From: a virus
Reading direction: 5' to 3' (one strand)
IMG/VR virus record: IMGVR_UViG_3300027413_000015
Span: 1 to 40,786 of that record
DNA length: 40,786 bases
How positions within the stretch are numbered: position 1 is the stretch's first letter; every line of letters begins with the position of its first letter. This document shows, one piece after another, positions 33,032-40,316 of the stretch. The notes under the pieces were generated by a model. That model was not told the DNA's origin. It ran no database searches and saw only the letters and a list, made by a program, of their open reading frames with translations. Position numbers and translations under genes: made by a program.

Positions 33032-33201
33032 TGACTGAAGCAGTAATGAAATATGCCTTCGCACCGGTAGGTGGACTCTTTAGTGGATTTAATAGCTTCT
33101 TTCTATCACTAGGAAAAGCAAGAGCAGCATCTGAGCTTCATAGAATGGGTTACCATGAAGAAGCAAAGTATCTAATGCTGACTGATAATAAAGACTTGTG
33201 A
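33031..33201 (+). CDS. 56-aa protein paired with the DUF1127-like gene
   Basis: ATG 33031 overlaps the previous stop (TAATG), and the frame runs to TGA at 33199-33201. The product has a hydrophobic, Gly/Phe-rich first half (PVGGLFSGFNSFFLSLGKA) and a helical second half (RAASELHRMGYHEEAKYLM). The ARAA.EL.RMG.HEEA pattern is reminiscent of small bacterial proteins encoded with DUF1127 genes. AAGGAG lies upstream, about 11 bases before the ATG. Function unknown. Confidence 0.65.
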   Translation: MTEAVMKYAFAPVGGLFSGFNSFFLSLGKARAASELHRMGYHEEAKYLMLTDNKDL

Positions 33202-33217
33202 ATAAAAATAAAAGATT

Positions 33218-33247
33218 AAAAAAGGGGGTTTACAGATCCCCTTTTTT
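33218..33247. terminator. Terminator hairpin overlapping the gp43 promoter
   Basis: AAAAAAGGGG and CCCCTTTTTT form a perfect 10-bp stem around a 10-nt loop that contains the -35 box TTTACA. The T-run on the plus strand and A-run before the stem make it a bidirectional intrinsic terminator. It closes the hsp20 unit 16 bases after the 56-aa gene. Confidence 0.8.
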
Positions 33248-33257
33248 GGTATATAAT
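33229..33257 (+). promoter_or_regulatory. Early-type promoter TTTACA-N17-TATAAT before gp43
   Basis: TTTACA (33229-33234) and TATAAT (33252-33257) have a 17-base spacer, 26 bases before the gp43 start. The -35 box is in the loop of the terminator hairpin 33218-33247. Confidence 0.85.
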
Positions 33258-33283
33258 ACCAACATATATTATGGAGATACTCA

Positions 33284-35776
33284 TTGTCATTCTACACTTC
33301 TGTTAATCGTTACGGCAACTCTTTACTTTATCGTGGATATAATGACACTGGTCATGCAATAAGTAAACGTATTAAATACGAACCAACATTATATTTGCCT
33401 TCTAAGGAATCTGACACAAAATATACTGGTCTTGATGGATCACCTCTTAAAGCCATGAAGTTTGGCAAGATGTCAGAGGCAAAAGAATTTATTGATATGT
33501 ACAAAGAAGTGCCAGGATTTAAAATCTATGGTAATACTAACTATGTACAACAATTCATAGAAGAAAGATTTCCAGACAACATCAAGTTTAATCCTAGCCA
33601 CGTTAATGTGGTTAACTTTGATATTGAGGTTGCTTCTGATGAAGGCTTCCCTCGCCCAGAGGAAGCTGCATATCCTGTAATCTCTATTGCTCTCAAGTCA
33701 AGTCTATCTGGTGTCTACCAAGTGTGGGGTCTTGATGACTATGACTTTGAGAAAACAGAACTTGATATGGGTGATGATCTCATCCAGTACCACCGCTGTT
33801 CGTCAGAGGAAGAATTACTGGCTAAGTTTCTAGGCTATTGGCATAAGAATTGTCCAGACATTATTACTGGTTGGAATATACGTTTCTTTGACGTTCCGTA
33901 TCTGGTGAATCGCATTGCGAGAGTAGGTAGTGCCGAGGCAGTAAAAAGACTAAGCCCATGGAATTTAGTGAACGAGAGAAATGTCACCGTCATGGGTAGA
34001 CCTCAGCAAGGCTTTGAAATTGTTGGTATCCAGCAAGCTGATTATATTGAATTGTTTAAGAAGTTTGGTTATGCATATGGCACACAAGAATCATATAAAC
34101 TAGACCATGTTGCCAATACTGTACTCGGCGAGAAGAAATTATCATATGAAGAATTTGGTAATCTGTTTACTTTGTACGAACGTGATCACCAGAAGTTTAT
34201 TGACTATAATATTAAAGATGTTCAGCTAGTACAACGTATCGATGATAAGATGGGGTTGATCGAACTCTGTATGACTATGCAATATAAAGGTGGTGTTAAC
34301 TTATCAGATACCTTTGGTACTACTGCGATATGGGATTCAATCATCTGTCGAGAGTTGGCTCAGAGCAACATTATCATTCCGCCATCTAACCAGAATATTA
34401 AACAACCTTATCCTGGTGGTTATGTTAAAGATCCAGATATTGGTTTCCACGAGTGGGTGGTTTCTTTTGACTTAAACTCACTATATCCAAATCTTATTGT
34501 CCAATATAATATGTCACCAGAGACACTTATGCCAGGTTTAACAACTCAGGGTGTTGAACATTATCTACATGGACCAGCTACTGATGATGAACATTGTGTA
34601 GCCGCCAACGGTGCTAGGTTCTCCAAGTCTAAACAAGGTGTATTGCCTAAGATTATTATTGACTATGGTAATGAGCGTAAGGCTGTTAAGAAAGAAATGC
34701 TCAAGACAAAGCAAGCCTATGAAAAGGCACCTACTTATGAGCTTGAGAAAAAGATTAACCAACTTGAGAATAGACAGATGTCTGTTAAGATCCTACTCAA
34801 TTCTCTTTATGGCGCATTAGGCAATAAACACTTTAGATACTTTGATATGAGAATGGCTGAGGGTATCACACTATCTGGCCAGTTGTCTATCTTGTGGGCT
34901 GAGAAAGCAATCAACCAAGAGATGAACAAGATACTTAAATCTGATGATAAAGATTATGTGATTGCAATCGATACAGATTCACTTTATATTAATATGGCAC
35001 CTATTGTAGATCAACTTAAACCTACAGATCCAGTCAAGGCTCTGGATAAGATATGTGCACAACACTTCGAGTCTGTCCTAGAGAAATCATATGCTGATTT
35101 GTTTACTAAGATGAATTGCTTTGATAATCGTATGGTAATGGAGCGAGAAGTGATTGCTGATCGTGGTATATGGACTGCTAAGAAAAGATACATCTTAAAC
35201 GTACATAACTCAGAGGGTGTGCAGTATGACGAGCCTAAACTCAAGATCATGGGTATTGAGGCTATTAAGTCATCCACCCCTATGGTTGTAAGAGATAAGT
35301 TTAAAGAAATATTCTATATTATTATTGATGGTGACGAACGTAAGGTGCAGAAGTATATCGAAGACTTCCGCAATCACTTTAAAACTTTACCAGTTGAGCA
35401 AGTATCCTTTCCACGTGGTGTGTCTAATATTACTAACTGGCATGATAATCAGAAGATATACAAAAAAGGCACACCAATTCATGTTCGTGGTTGCTTGCTA
35501 TATAATCATACGATTAAAGGATTATCTCTTGATAAAAGATATGGCTTAGTTCAGAATGGAGAAAAGATTAAATTCTGTTATCTAAAATTGCCTAACCCTA
35601 TTAAAGAGAATGTAATTGCATTCCCAGATTATCTACCTGAAGAGACAACCCTACATAAATATGTTGACTATGATAAACAATTTCAGAAAACATTTATCGA
35701 CCCAATTACACCAATTCTGGAAGCTATTGGTTGGTCAGCAGAGGATCAAATGACTTTGGAGGACTTTTTTGTATGA
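33284..35776 (+). CDS. 43: DNA polymerase gp43 (family B)
   Basis: An 830-aa replicative polymerase (T4 gp43 is 898 aa). The proofreading exonuclease has NFDIEVASD (D113, E115), WNIRFFDVPYL and YNIKDVQLV. The polymerase has motif A VVSFDLNSLYPNLI near 390, motif B KILLNSLYGALGNKHFRYFD near 500, and motif C VIAIDTDSLYIN near 563. No ATG fits; TTG 33284 with GGAG about 8 bases upstream gives SFYTSVNRYGNSLLYRG, matching the N-termini of relatives. Its stop overlaps the next start (ATGA). Confidence 0.97.
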   Translation: MSFYTSVNRYGNSLLYRGYNDTGHAISKRIKYEPTLYLPSKESDTKYTGLDGSPLKAMKFGKMSEAKEFIDMYKEVPGFKIYGNTNYVQQFIEERFPDNIKFNPSHVNVVNFDIEVASDEGFPRPEEAAYPVISIALKSSLSGVYQVWGLDDYDFEKTELDMGDDLIQYHRCSSEEELLAKFLGYWHKNCPDIITGWNIRFFDVPYLVNRIARVGSAEAVKRLSPWNLVNERNVTVMGRPQQGFEIVGIQQADYIELFKKFGYAYGTQESYKLDHVANTVLGEKKLSYEEFGNLFTLYERDHQKFIDYNIKDVQLVQRIDDKMGLIELCMTMQYKGGVNLSDTFGTTAIWDSIICRELAQSNIIIPPSNQNIKQPYPGGYVKDPDIGFHEWVVSFDLNSLYPNLIVQYNMSPETLMPGLTTQGVEHYLHGPATDDEHCVAANGARFSKSKQGVLPKIIIDYGNERKAVKKEMLKTKQAYEKAPTYELEKKINQLENRQMSVKILLNSLYGALGNKHFRYFDMRMAEGITLSGQLSILWAEKAINQEMNKILKSDDKDYVIAIDTDSLYINMAPIVDQLKPTDPVKALDKICAQHFESVLEKSYADLFTKMNCFDNRMVMEREVIADRGIWTAKKRYILNVHNSEGVQYDEPKLKIMGIEAIKSSTPMVVRDKFKEIFYIIIDGDERKVQKYIEDFRNHFKTLPVEQVSFPRGVSNITNWHDNQKIYKKGTPIHVRGCLLYNHTIKGLSLDKRYGLVQNGEKIKFCYLKLPNPIKENVIAFPDYLPEETTLHKYVDYDKQFQKTFIDPITPILEAIGWSAEDQMTLEDFFV

Positions 35777-36456
35777 ACTATGTATTTGATGTTGACGGAA
35801 CTCTAACGCCTAGCCGTGGAGAAATGGATAAAGAGTTTGCAAATTGGATGGAGCACTTTACAACTCACAATGCTTGCTATCTGGTGACTGGTAGTGATCG
35901 TGTAAAAACTAGGGAACAAGTACCTGCAAGTGTTTATGATTCTTGTATGAAAGTATTCCAATGTTCAGGTAATCATATCTTTGAACAGAATAGAGAAATT
36001 CATAAAGACGAATGGGTATTATCTCATAAACAAAATCTTTTCTTATTAGATAAGTTGCATTCATCTCAATACGGAATAAGAACAGGGCAGCACTTTGATC
36101 ATAGACCTGGATTATGCAACTTCAGTGTTGTAGGTAGAAATGCTGGTCCATATCAAAGACAAGATTATATTTGGTTTGATGAAATATTTGAAGAGCGCTC
36201 TAATATTGCAAAGGAGTTTAATAAGAAGTTTGGTAAGGAAGTGCGAGCTACTGTAGCTGGAGAAACTGGTCTTGACATCACTCCAGTGGGTAAAGGTAAA
36301 GCACAGATCCTTAAATGGTTAAAAGGTCCTATCACATTTTTTGGTGATAAGACTATGGAAGGTGGCAATGATTATGATCTTGCTGCAGCACTAGAATTTA
36401 AAAATGTAAATCAAGTAGATGATTGGAGACACACTTGGAAAATCTTGTCGAATTAA
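35773..36456 (+). CDS. HAD-superfamily hydrolase (phosphomannomutase/Cof-like)
   Basis: A 227-aa protein from ATG 35773, overlapping the gp43 stop by 4 bases; the longer frame from 35731 is inside gp43. FDVDGTLTPS has the nucleophile D6 and acid/base D8, SDRVKT follows LVTG (motif II), and FFGDKTMEGGNDYDLA is motif IV. The cap region is compatible with Cof/PMM-type sugar phosphatases or mutases. The substrate is unknown; a sugar phosphate or nucleotide is plausible given the neighbouring glycosyltransferase and NTP pyrophosphohydrolase-like genes. Confidence 0.85.
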   Translation: MNYVFDVDGTLTPSRGEMDKEFANWMEHFTTHNACYLVTGSDRVKTREQVPASVYDSCMKVFQCSGNHIFEQNREIHKDEWVLSHKQNLFLLDKLHSSQYGIRTGQHFDHRPGLCNFSVVGRNAGPYQRQDYIWFDEIFEERSNIAKEFNKKFGKEVRATVAGETGLDITPVGKGKAQILKWLKGPITFFGDKTMEGGNDYDLAAALEFKNVNQVDDWRHTWKILSN

Positions 36457-36734
36457 TTAAACAATGGCATCACGACCGCAATCTAATTGAGGGTTCTACT
36501 GATAAAGATCAGTACCTTAAACTTATACAAGAGGCTGGTGAACTATCAGATAGCATCTGTAAGGGTAAGGATATCCGTGATGATATTGGTGATATGATGG
36601 TGGTTCTAATTAACATTATGGCTCGTAATGAGTTATCTATGGATGAATGTCTACAAGTAGCATATGATGATATCAAAGACCGTAAGGGTAAAATGATTGA
36701 TGGCGTTTTTGTGAAAGAAAGTGATTTACAATAG
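36435..36734 (+). CDS. MazG-like NTP pyrophosphohydrolase
   Basis: A 99-aa all-helical protein. LIQEAGELSDSICKGKDIRDDIGDMMVVLINI carries the paired acidic Mg2+ sites (EAGELSD and DDIGDM) of the MazG / all-alpha NTP-PPase superfamily; the block is quoted only by its core residues here. TTG 36435 has GGAG 6 bases upstream; TTG 36423 is an alternative with no good ribosome site. It overlaps the HAD gene by 22 bases. Such enzymes hydrolyse NTPs or dNTPs, or influence host alarmone levels. The end overlaps the next promoter. Confidence 0.85.
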   Translation: MENLVELIKQWHHDRNLIEGSTDKDQYLKLIQEAGELSDSICKGKDIRDDIGDMMVVLINIMARNELSMDECLQVAYDDIKDRKGKMIDGVFVKESDLQ

Positions 36735-36753
36735 GCGCTAAATATGTTATAAT
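36725..36753 (+). promoter_or_regulatory. Early-type promoter TTTACA-N17-TATAAT before the glycosyltransferase gene
   Basis: TTTACA (36725-36730) and TATAAT (36748-36753) have a 17-base spacer. The -35 box lies inside the last codons of the MazG-like gene, 25 bases before ATG 36778. Confidence 0.82.
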
Positions 36754-36777
36754 GGTTTTATATATTATGGAGTACAC

Positions 36778-37719
36778 ATGACTAACTACAGCCAACCAAA
36801 ATATCCAATCTATATTATCTCTAAAGGTAGGGCGGACTCTCGCCTTACTTCTAAGACATTGGATGAATTAAATGTGCCGTATCATATTGTTATCGAAAAA
36901 GATGAGTATGATGCTTATGCAGAAAACATACACCCTAGCAAAATTCTTACATTGCCTGATGGATTCCGAGAGGATCCTGAACTAGCTCTTGGTGATGCTG
37001 CAGGGCGAGTTGGTGGTAGTATACCAGCAAGAAATTTTGTATGGCAGCATGCTATATCAACTGGTGCTAAACGTCACTGGATTATGGATGATAACATTCG
37101 TCACTTCTATCGTGTACACCAGAATAAGAAAACTATTGTAACTAATGGTAATGTGATCCGTGCTTGCGAAGAGTTTACTGATCGCTTTACTAATGTTGCA
37201 ATGTCTGGTATGAATTATCAATACTTTGTGCCAGCATCTCAAAAGAAAAGACCTTATACACTTAATACTAGGGTTTATTCTTGTATTCTACTGCGTAATG
37301 ATCTACCGCACCGATGGCGTGGTAAATATAATGAAGACACAGATTTAAGTCTGCGTATTCTAAAAGATGATCATTGCTCTATTCTTTTTAATGCATTTGT
37401 TTGTGGTAAGATGACTACCCTAGTTATGGGTGGTGGCAATACAGACAATGTTTATATTGATGGTGATAATCGCCGTACCTTTGCAGAAGCACTTAAAGAA
37501 CAACATCCGGATATTACAGAAGTTGTTTGGCGCTACAATCGTTGGCATCATCATGTAGATTATTCTGGCTTTTCTAAGAATAAACTTATATTTAGAGATG
37601 ACTATGAAAAGAAAGCTGGAGTCAACGAGATGGGTATGGAAATGGTCAGACTTACTAAAGATCAACATATCAAACATAAAGAAACATTTGGAAATACAGA
37701 GGATAGATATTATGGCTAA
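36778..37719 (+). CDS. TET-associated-type glycosyltransferase (TAGT-like)
   Basis: A 313-aa GT-A-type protein. PIYIISKGRADSRLTSKTLD opens the nucleotide-sugar fold, HWIMDDNIRHFYR at 100-112 has an acidic metal motif (D104/D105), and RWRGKYNEDTDLSLRIL places NEDTD at 185-189; a late WRYNRWHHHVDY block follows. This combination fits the family described with phage TET/JBP oxygenases, proposed to glycosylate oxidised pyrimidines in DNA. No TET-like gene is in this window. GGAG lies 7-8 bases before ATG 36778, with its own early promoter. DNA modification is inferred from family, not shown. Confidence 0.72.
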   Translation: MTNYSQPKYPIYIISKGRADSRLTSKTLDELNVPYHIVIEKDEYDAYAENIHPSKILTLPDGFREDPELALGDAAGRVGGSIPARNFVWQHAISTGAKRHWIMDDNIRHFYRVHQNKKTIVTNGNVIRACEEFTDRFTNVAMSGMNYQYFVPASQKKRPYTLNTRVYSCILLRNDLPHRWRGKYNEDTDLSLRILKDDHCSILFNAFVCGKMTTLVMGGGNTDNVYIDGDNRRTFAEALKEQHPDITEVVWRYNRWHHHVDYSGFSKNKLIFRDDYEKKAGVNEMGMEMVRLTKDQHIKHKETFGNTEDRYYG

Positions 37720-38017
37720 ATCAACAGCATCAAGTTTATTTGTACTAGATGGTACAGAAGAAGAATGGAACGTACAACACTGGGAAGATATGCCAGCGTT
37801 TGACCAACCGGACCTAGACATCTATGGTTCTATGAACATTGCATTTAGAACAGAGCAAGACTTTATTAAATTTCGTCAACTGATTGAACAGCCTAGTATT
37901 TCTATTCGATCCCGTGGTGTCTATTATCCAGCTCGTGGCGAGAATGATGCCACCCTATTGCGTTGGATGGATGAAGACACTACGGAGAAAGCAAATGTAT
38001 CAACTGACGATATTTAA
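37712..38017 (+). CDS. Unknown 101-aa phage protein with W-x-x-M-P motif
   Basis: It starts at ATG 37712 with GAGG upstream and overlaps the glycosyltransferase by 8 bases. HWEDMPAFDQPDLDIYGSMN, FRTEQDFIKFRQLIEQ and GVYYPARGEND resemble a short module seen in phage proteins next to DNA-modification genes (W..MP.F.Q.D, then ...F..L..Q..., then YP), whose function I do not know. The C-terminus is acidic. It is coupled to the next gene by a 23-base overlap. Confidence 0.72.
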   Translation: MAKSTASSLFVLDGTEEEWNVQHWEDMPAFDQPDLDIYGSMNIAFRTEQDFIKFRQLIEQPSISIRSRGVYYPARGENDATLLRWMDEDTTEKANVSTDDI

Positions 38018-38927
38018 AAGCCAGTTTGACAACAAGACACATCGTCAAATTGAAATTCAAACCTGGGATCAGTTCAAGGATTTTTTGTTCAAGTTATCCC
38101 AAGCACCTAAGAAAGGTAAGAAAGATGCTGAGCTTATTTCACCAGCTGTATATACGGATGGTACTACAAGAGCCAACAAAAATGTATTACATTGGGCAAA
38201 TTGGGCTGCTGTTGATGTTGATGATTATGTCTTCGAGGGGAATTTAGAAAATGTATTACGTTCTCGTTTTGGTAAGTATAATTTTGTTTGTTATAGCACT
38301 GCTAGCAGCACGGACGATTTACCGAAGTTCAGACTTGTCTTTGACCTTGGCAGAAAGATTGTCGCAGAAAATATCAGAGGTTTCTGGCACGCCCTTAACA
38401 AAGAGCTTGGTGAAATTGGAGATTCGCAGACTAAAGACCTATCAAGGATGTATTATATCCCTGCAGATTATGCTGGTGCTAACAACTTTTTCTTTAGTAA
38501 TACTGGCGATTGCCTTGATGTGGATGCCCTTATGGCTGCCCATCCCTATGACGATAGGCAACATTCCACTTCCTTTTTAGATAGATTGCCAGACGAGTTA
38601 AAAGAACAAGTCTTATTATATAAAAAGAATAAATTAAACAATCACGATTATAAATGGTCTGGTTATCGTGACTGTCCGTTCTGGCCAAAAGATTTGGCTG
38701 GTGAATATCTAACCATATCAGACACTGGTTGGTATTCTAAGATGTATGCTATTATGGTTAAGATAGCAGGCAACGCAACATACAGAGGCTATCCTATATC
38801 ATCAACACAGATTGCTGAATTATGTAAACAGTTTGATGTAGAGAATGGTAACTGGTATGAGAACCGCCCATTGGAGACTGAAGCCGATAGGGCCCTTGAG
38901 TATATTTACAGAAATGGAACACTATAA
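37995..38927 (+). CDS. Primase-polymerase-like replication protein (AEP-type, tentative)
   Basis: A 310-aa protein from ATG 37995 with GGAG upstream; the longer frame from 37884 lies inside the previous gene. WAAVDVDDY (D74, D76, D77) looks like the first metal motif of archaeo-eukaryotic primases, CYSTASSTDDLPKFRLVFDL matches the second conserved block of phage/plasmid primase-like proteins although the usual His is Ser, and DLSRMYYIPADY follows. A C-terminal helical part (KMYAIMVKIAGNA, YPISSTQIAELCKQFD) resembles PriCT-type domains. T4 uses gp61 instead, so this would be an extra or substitute primase. The call is moderately supported. Confidence 0.6.
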   Translation: MYQLTIFKSQFDNKTHRQIEIQTWDQFKDFLFKLSQAPKKGKKDAELISPAVYTDGTTRANKNVLHWANWAAVDVDDYVFEGNLENVLRSRFGKYNFVCYSTASSTDDLPKFRLVFDLGRKIVAENIRGFWHALNKELGEIGDSQTKDLSRMYYIPADYAGANNFFFSNTGDCLDVDALMAAHPYDDRQHSTSFLDRLPDELKEQVLLYKKNKLNNHDYKWSGYRDCPFWPKDLAGEYLTISDTGWYSKMYAIMVKIAGNATYRGYPISSTQIAELCKQFDVENGNWYENRPLETEADRALEYIYRNGTL

Positions 38928-39064
38928 TGAAAGCACAAAGAATTGCTAAATCTCAAAAAGCACGTATCCGTCGTAAAAAATTAAAGGTTATTCTTGAAGA
39001 GAAGACCGAAAGATTGTATGCAAAAATGAGAAGGGCACGTAGGTCTCGATCATGCAAACAATAG
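38927..39064 (+). CDS. Small basic 45-aa protein
   Basis: ATG 38927 overlaps the stop of the primase-like gene (TAATG), and the frame ends at TAG 39062-39064. The product is strongly basic: KAQRIAKSQKARIRRKKLK and MRRARRSRSCKQ. It is probably helical and nucleic-acid binding, but no family is recognised. Its end overlaps the next small gene by 13 bases. Confidence 0.55.
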   Translation: MKAQRIAKSQKARIRRKKLKVILEEKTERLYAKMRRARRSRSCKQ

Positions 39065-39246
39065 TTTGGCTCACAATTTTATTGGCTCTTTGTACGATAT
39101 CCATAACTTGGGCGTATCAAACATATCTAAATGGTATGACTCGTCATAAAAAATTAGAATATTCGGTAAAGGTTCTGGTTATATGTGTAAGCATATTCCA
39201 AGGCTTACTGGTGATATTACAAATCTTAGTATTAATGATAGTGTAA
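39052..39246 (+). CDS. Small membrane protein, two predicted transmembrane segments
   Basis: A 64-aa hydrophobic protein. Residues about 3-22 (TIVWLTILLALCTISITWAY) and 40-63 (VKVLVICVSIFQGLLVILQI...) are membrane-length hydrophobic stretches separated by a basic loop (GMTRHKKLEY). TAGGT about 10 bases upstream is a weak ribosome site. Small early membrane proteins in T4-like phages often affect host envelope or superinfection; that is only a possibility here. Confidence 0.5.
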   Translation: MQTIVWLTILLALCTISITWAYQTYLNGMTRHKKLEYSVKVLVICVSIFQGLLVILQILVLMIV

Positions 39247-39299
39247 CATATTTGTTACAATATCGCATTAAATACAAAAAAAGTTAAAAAAAGTAAAAA

Positions 39300-39320
39300 A
39301 AACACTTTACATCTGTGTTT
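39300..39320 (+). terminator. Hairpin whose loop holds a -35 box
   Basis: AAACAC and GTGTTT form a 6-bp stem around a 9-nt loop TTTACATCT, followed by GTTTG. It is weaker than the other two examples but has the same arrangement: stem upstream and downstream of TTTACA. Confidence 0.5.
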
Positions 39321-39334
39321 GTTTGTAGTATAAG
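39306..39334 (+). promoter_or_regulatory. Early-type promoter TTTACA-N17-TATAAG
   Basis: TTTACA (39306-39311) and TATAAG (39329-39334) have a 17-base spacer, 32 bases before ATG 39367. It is the only copy whose -10 deviates from TATAAT. Confidence 0.78.
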
Positions 39335-39366
39335 AGTTATAGAAACAATAACTAAGGAATTATATT

Positions 39367-39729
39367 ATGTCAAACTCAAACGTATTTTCATCAAACATGG
39401 AATTTTCAACTACTAAATTCGATAACTTCTATAAAGCTACTAACTCAATTTCACCTTGTTACTTAGAGCAAGTAGCATGTGTTGGTTGGGTTGCTTCTTA
39501 TGAAGATCCTAAGTGGAAGCAAACAGGTCTATCATATGAAGATGCTGTTGCAGAATTTGGTTTTAAGAATGTTAAAGCTAAACCTAATGGTTGTGTTAAC
39601 GGAGATTGGTTAATCGAAGTTAAAGATGGCTTCACATCTGATGAAAAGGAATTCGATACTCCTACACAAGCAATTGCTTGGTTAGAAACTAAGGTTCCTT
39701 TTTCAATGAAACTAGCAGAATTTATATAA
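39367..39729 (+). CDS. Unknown 120-aa protein
   Basis: It starts at ATG 39367 with AAGGAAT upstream and has its own early promoter. MEFSTTKFDNFYKATNSISP, CVGWVASYEDPKWKQTGLSY and VNGDWLIEVKDGF show no family I can name. The Trp/Asn-rich, single-domain look and strong promoter suggest an abundant early protein. A terminator hairpin follows within 10 bases. Confidence 0.8.
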   Translation: MSNSNVFSSNMEFSTTKFDNFYKATNSISPCYLEQVACVGWVASYEDPKWKQTGLSYEDAVAEFGFKNVKAKPNGCVNGDWLIEVKDGFTSDEKEFDTPTQAIAWLETKVPFSMKLAEFI

Positions 39730-39736
39730 TTCAACT

Positions 39737-39759
39737 GAGAGGGTTTACAAAGCCCTCTC
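39737..39759 (+). terminator. Terminator hairpin overlapping the next promoter
   Basis: GAGAGGG and CCCTCTC form a perfect 7-bp stem around TTTACAAAG, followed by TTTATG. It closes the 39367 gene and its loop carries the -35 box of the following promoter. Confidence 0.7.
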
Positions 39760-39772
39760 TTTATGCTATAAT
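39744..39772 (+). promoter_or_regulatory. Early-type promoter TTTACA-N17-TATAAT before the GIY-YIG-like gene
   Basis: TTTACA (39744-39749) and TATAAT (39767-39772) have a 17-base spacer, 25 bases before ATG 39798. Confidence 0.85.
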
Positions 39773-39797
39773 GTTTACAAACTTGGAGATTTATATT

Positions 39798-40313
39798 ATG
39801 AGAAAACCTTCTATTGAAATTGCAATTAAAAAAGCTGGTACTTACCTTGGTTACTTTACAATTGCTGAGCACACCACAAACGTCAGCAATGATAAACCTT
39901 CTCGCACATTTGAGAAATTGGTTTTTACTAAAGCTGATGGTATGGAAACACGTGACTATAAAGCAATGGGTGATATTGTATATGGTATGTATGTTAACGA
40001 CAGCTTGGTCAAGATTGGTAAAGCTGGATCAACAAATGGTTGGGCTGGGCGTATCGGTACATATGGTGTCGATCCTAAAGGCGAAGCAACCAATCGTAAG
40101 ATCATTACTCATCTAAAAGAAGATTTCACATATGAAACTCGTGTTGATGTTTATGGTATCTCAGTACCACGTGTACACTCAGAATACTTTTGCCCAGTAA
40201 CTAATGGCACTGTATCTATTGATCTACCTCGTAATCATCAGGTAGAAACTCACTTAACAGCAGAAGCAGAAGCTGAGGGTATCGACCTTATGTTCTGTAC
40301 GCAGAAAGTTTAA
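39798..40313 (+). CDS. GIY-YIG-like (T5orf172-type) protein
   Basis: A 171-aa protein from ATG 39798 with GGAG about 11 bases upstream; the longer frame from 39771 overlaps the promoter. GDIVYGMYVNDSLVKIGKAG places YGMY at 62-65 and KIG at 72-74, with RIGTYG (R85, Y89) after it. This resembles the GIY...(Y/K)IG...R...Y core of GIY-YIG nuclease domains. A late catalytic Glu could be one in RVHSEYF or HQVETHL. Whether it cuts DNA is not certain; its early promoter fits a role in host DNA attack or regulation. Confidence 0.6.
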   Translation: MRKPSIEIAIKKAGTYLGYFTIAEHTTNVSNDKPSRTFEKLVFTKADGMETRDYKAMGDIVYGMYVNDSLVKIGKAGSTNGWAGRIGTYGVDPKGEATNRKIITHLKEDFTYETRVDVYGISVPRVHSEYFCPVTNGTVSIDLPRNHQVETHLTAEAEAEGIDLMFCTQKV

Positions 40314-40316
40314 ATT

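Noticed and set aside
38251-38580. Hydrophobic 109-aa frame overlapping the primase-like gene
   Set aside because: Lies wholly inside a longer, motif-bearing gene in another frame; the apparent membrane segments come from AT-rich codons read out of frame.
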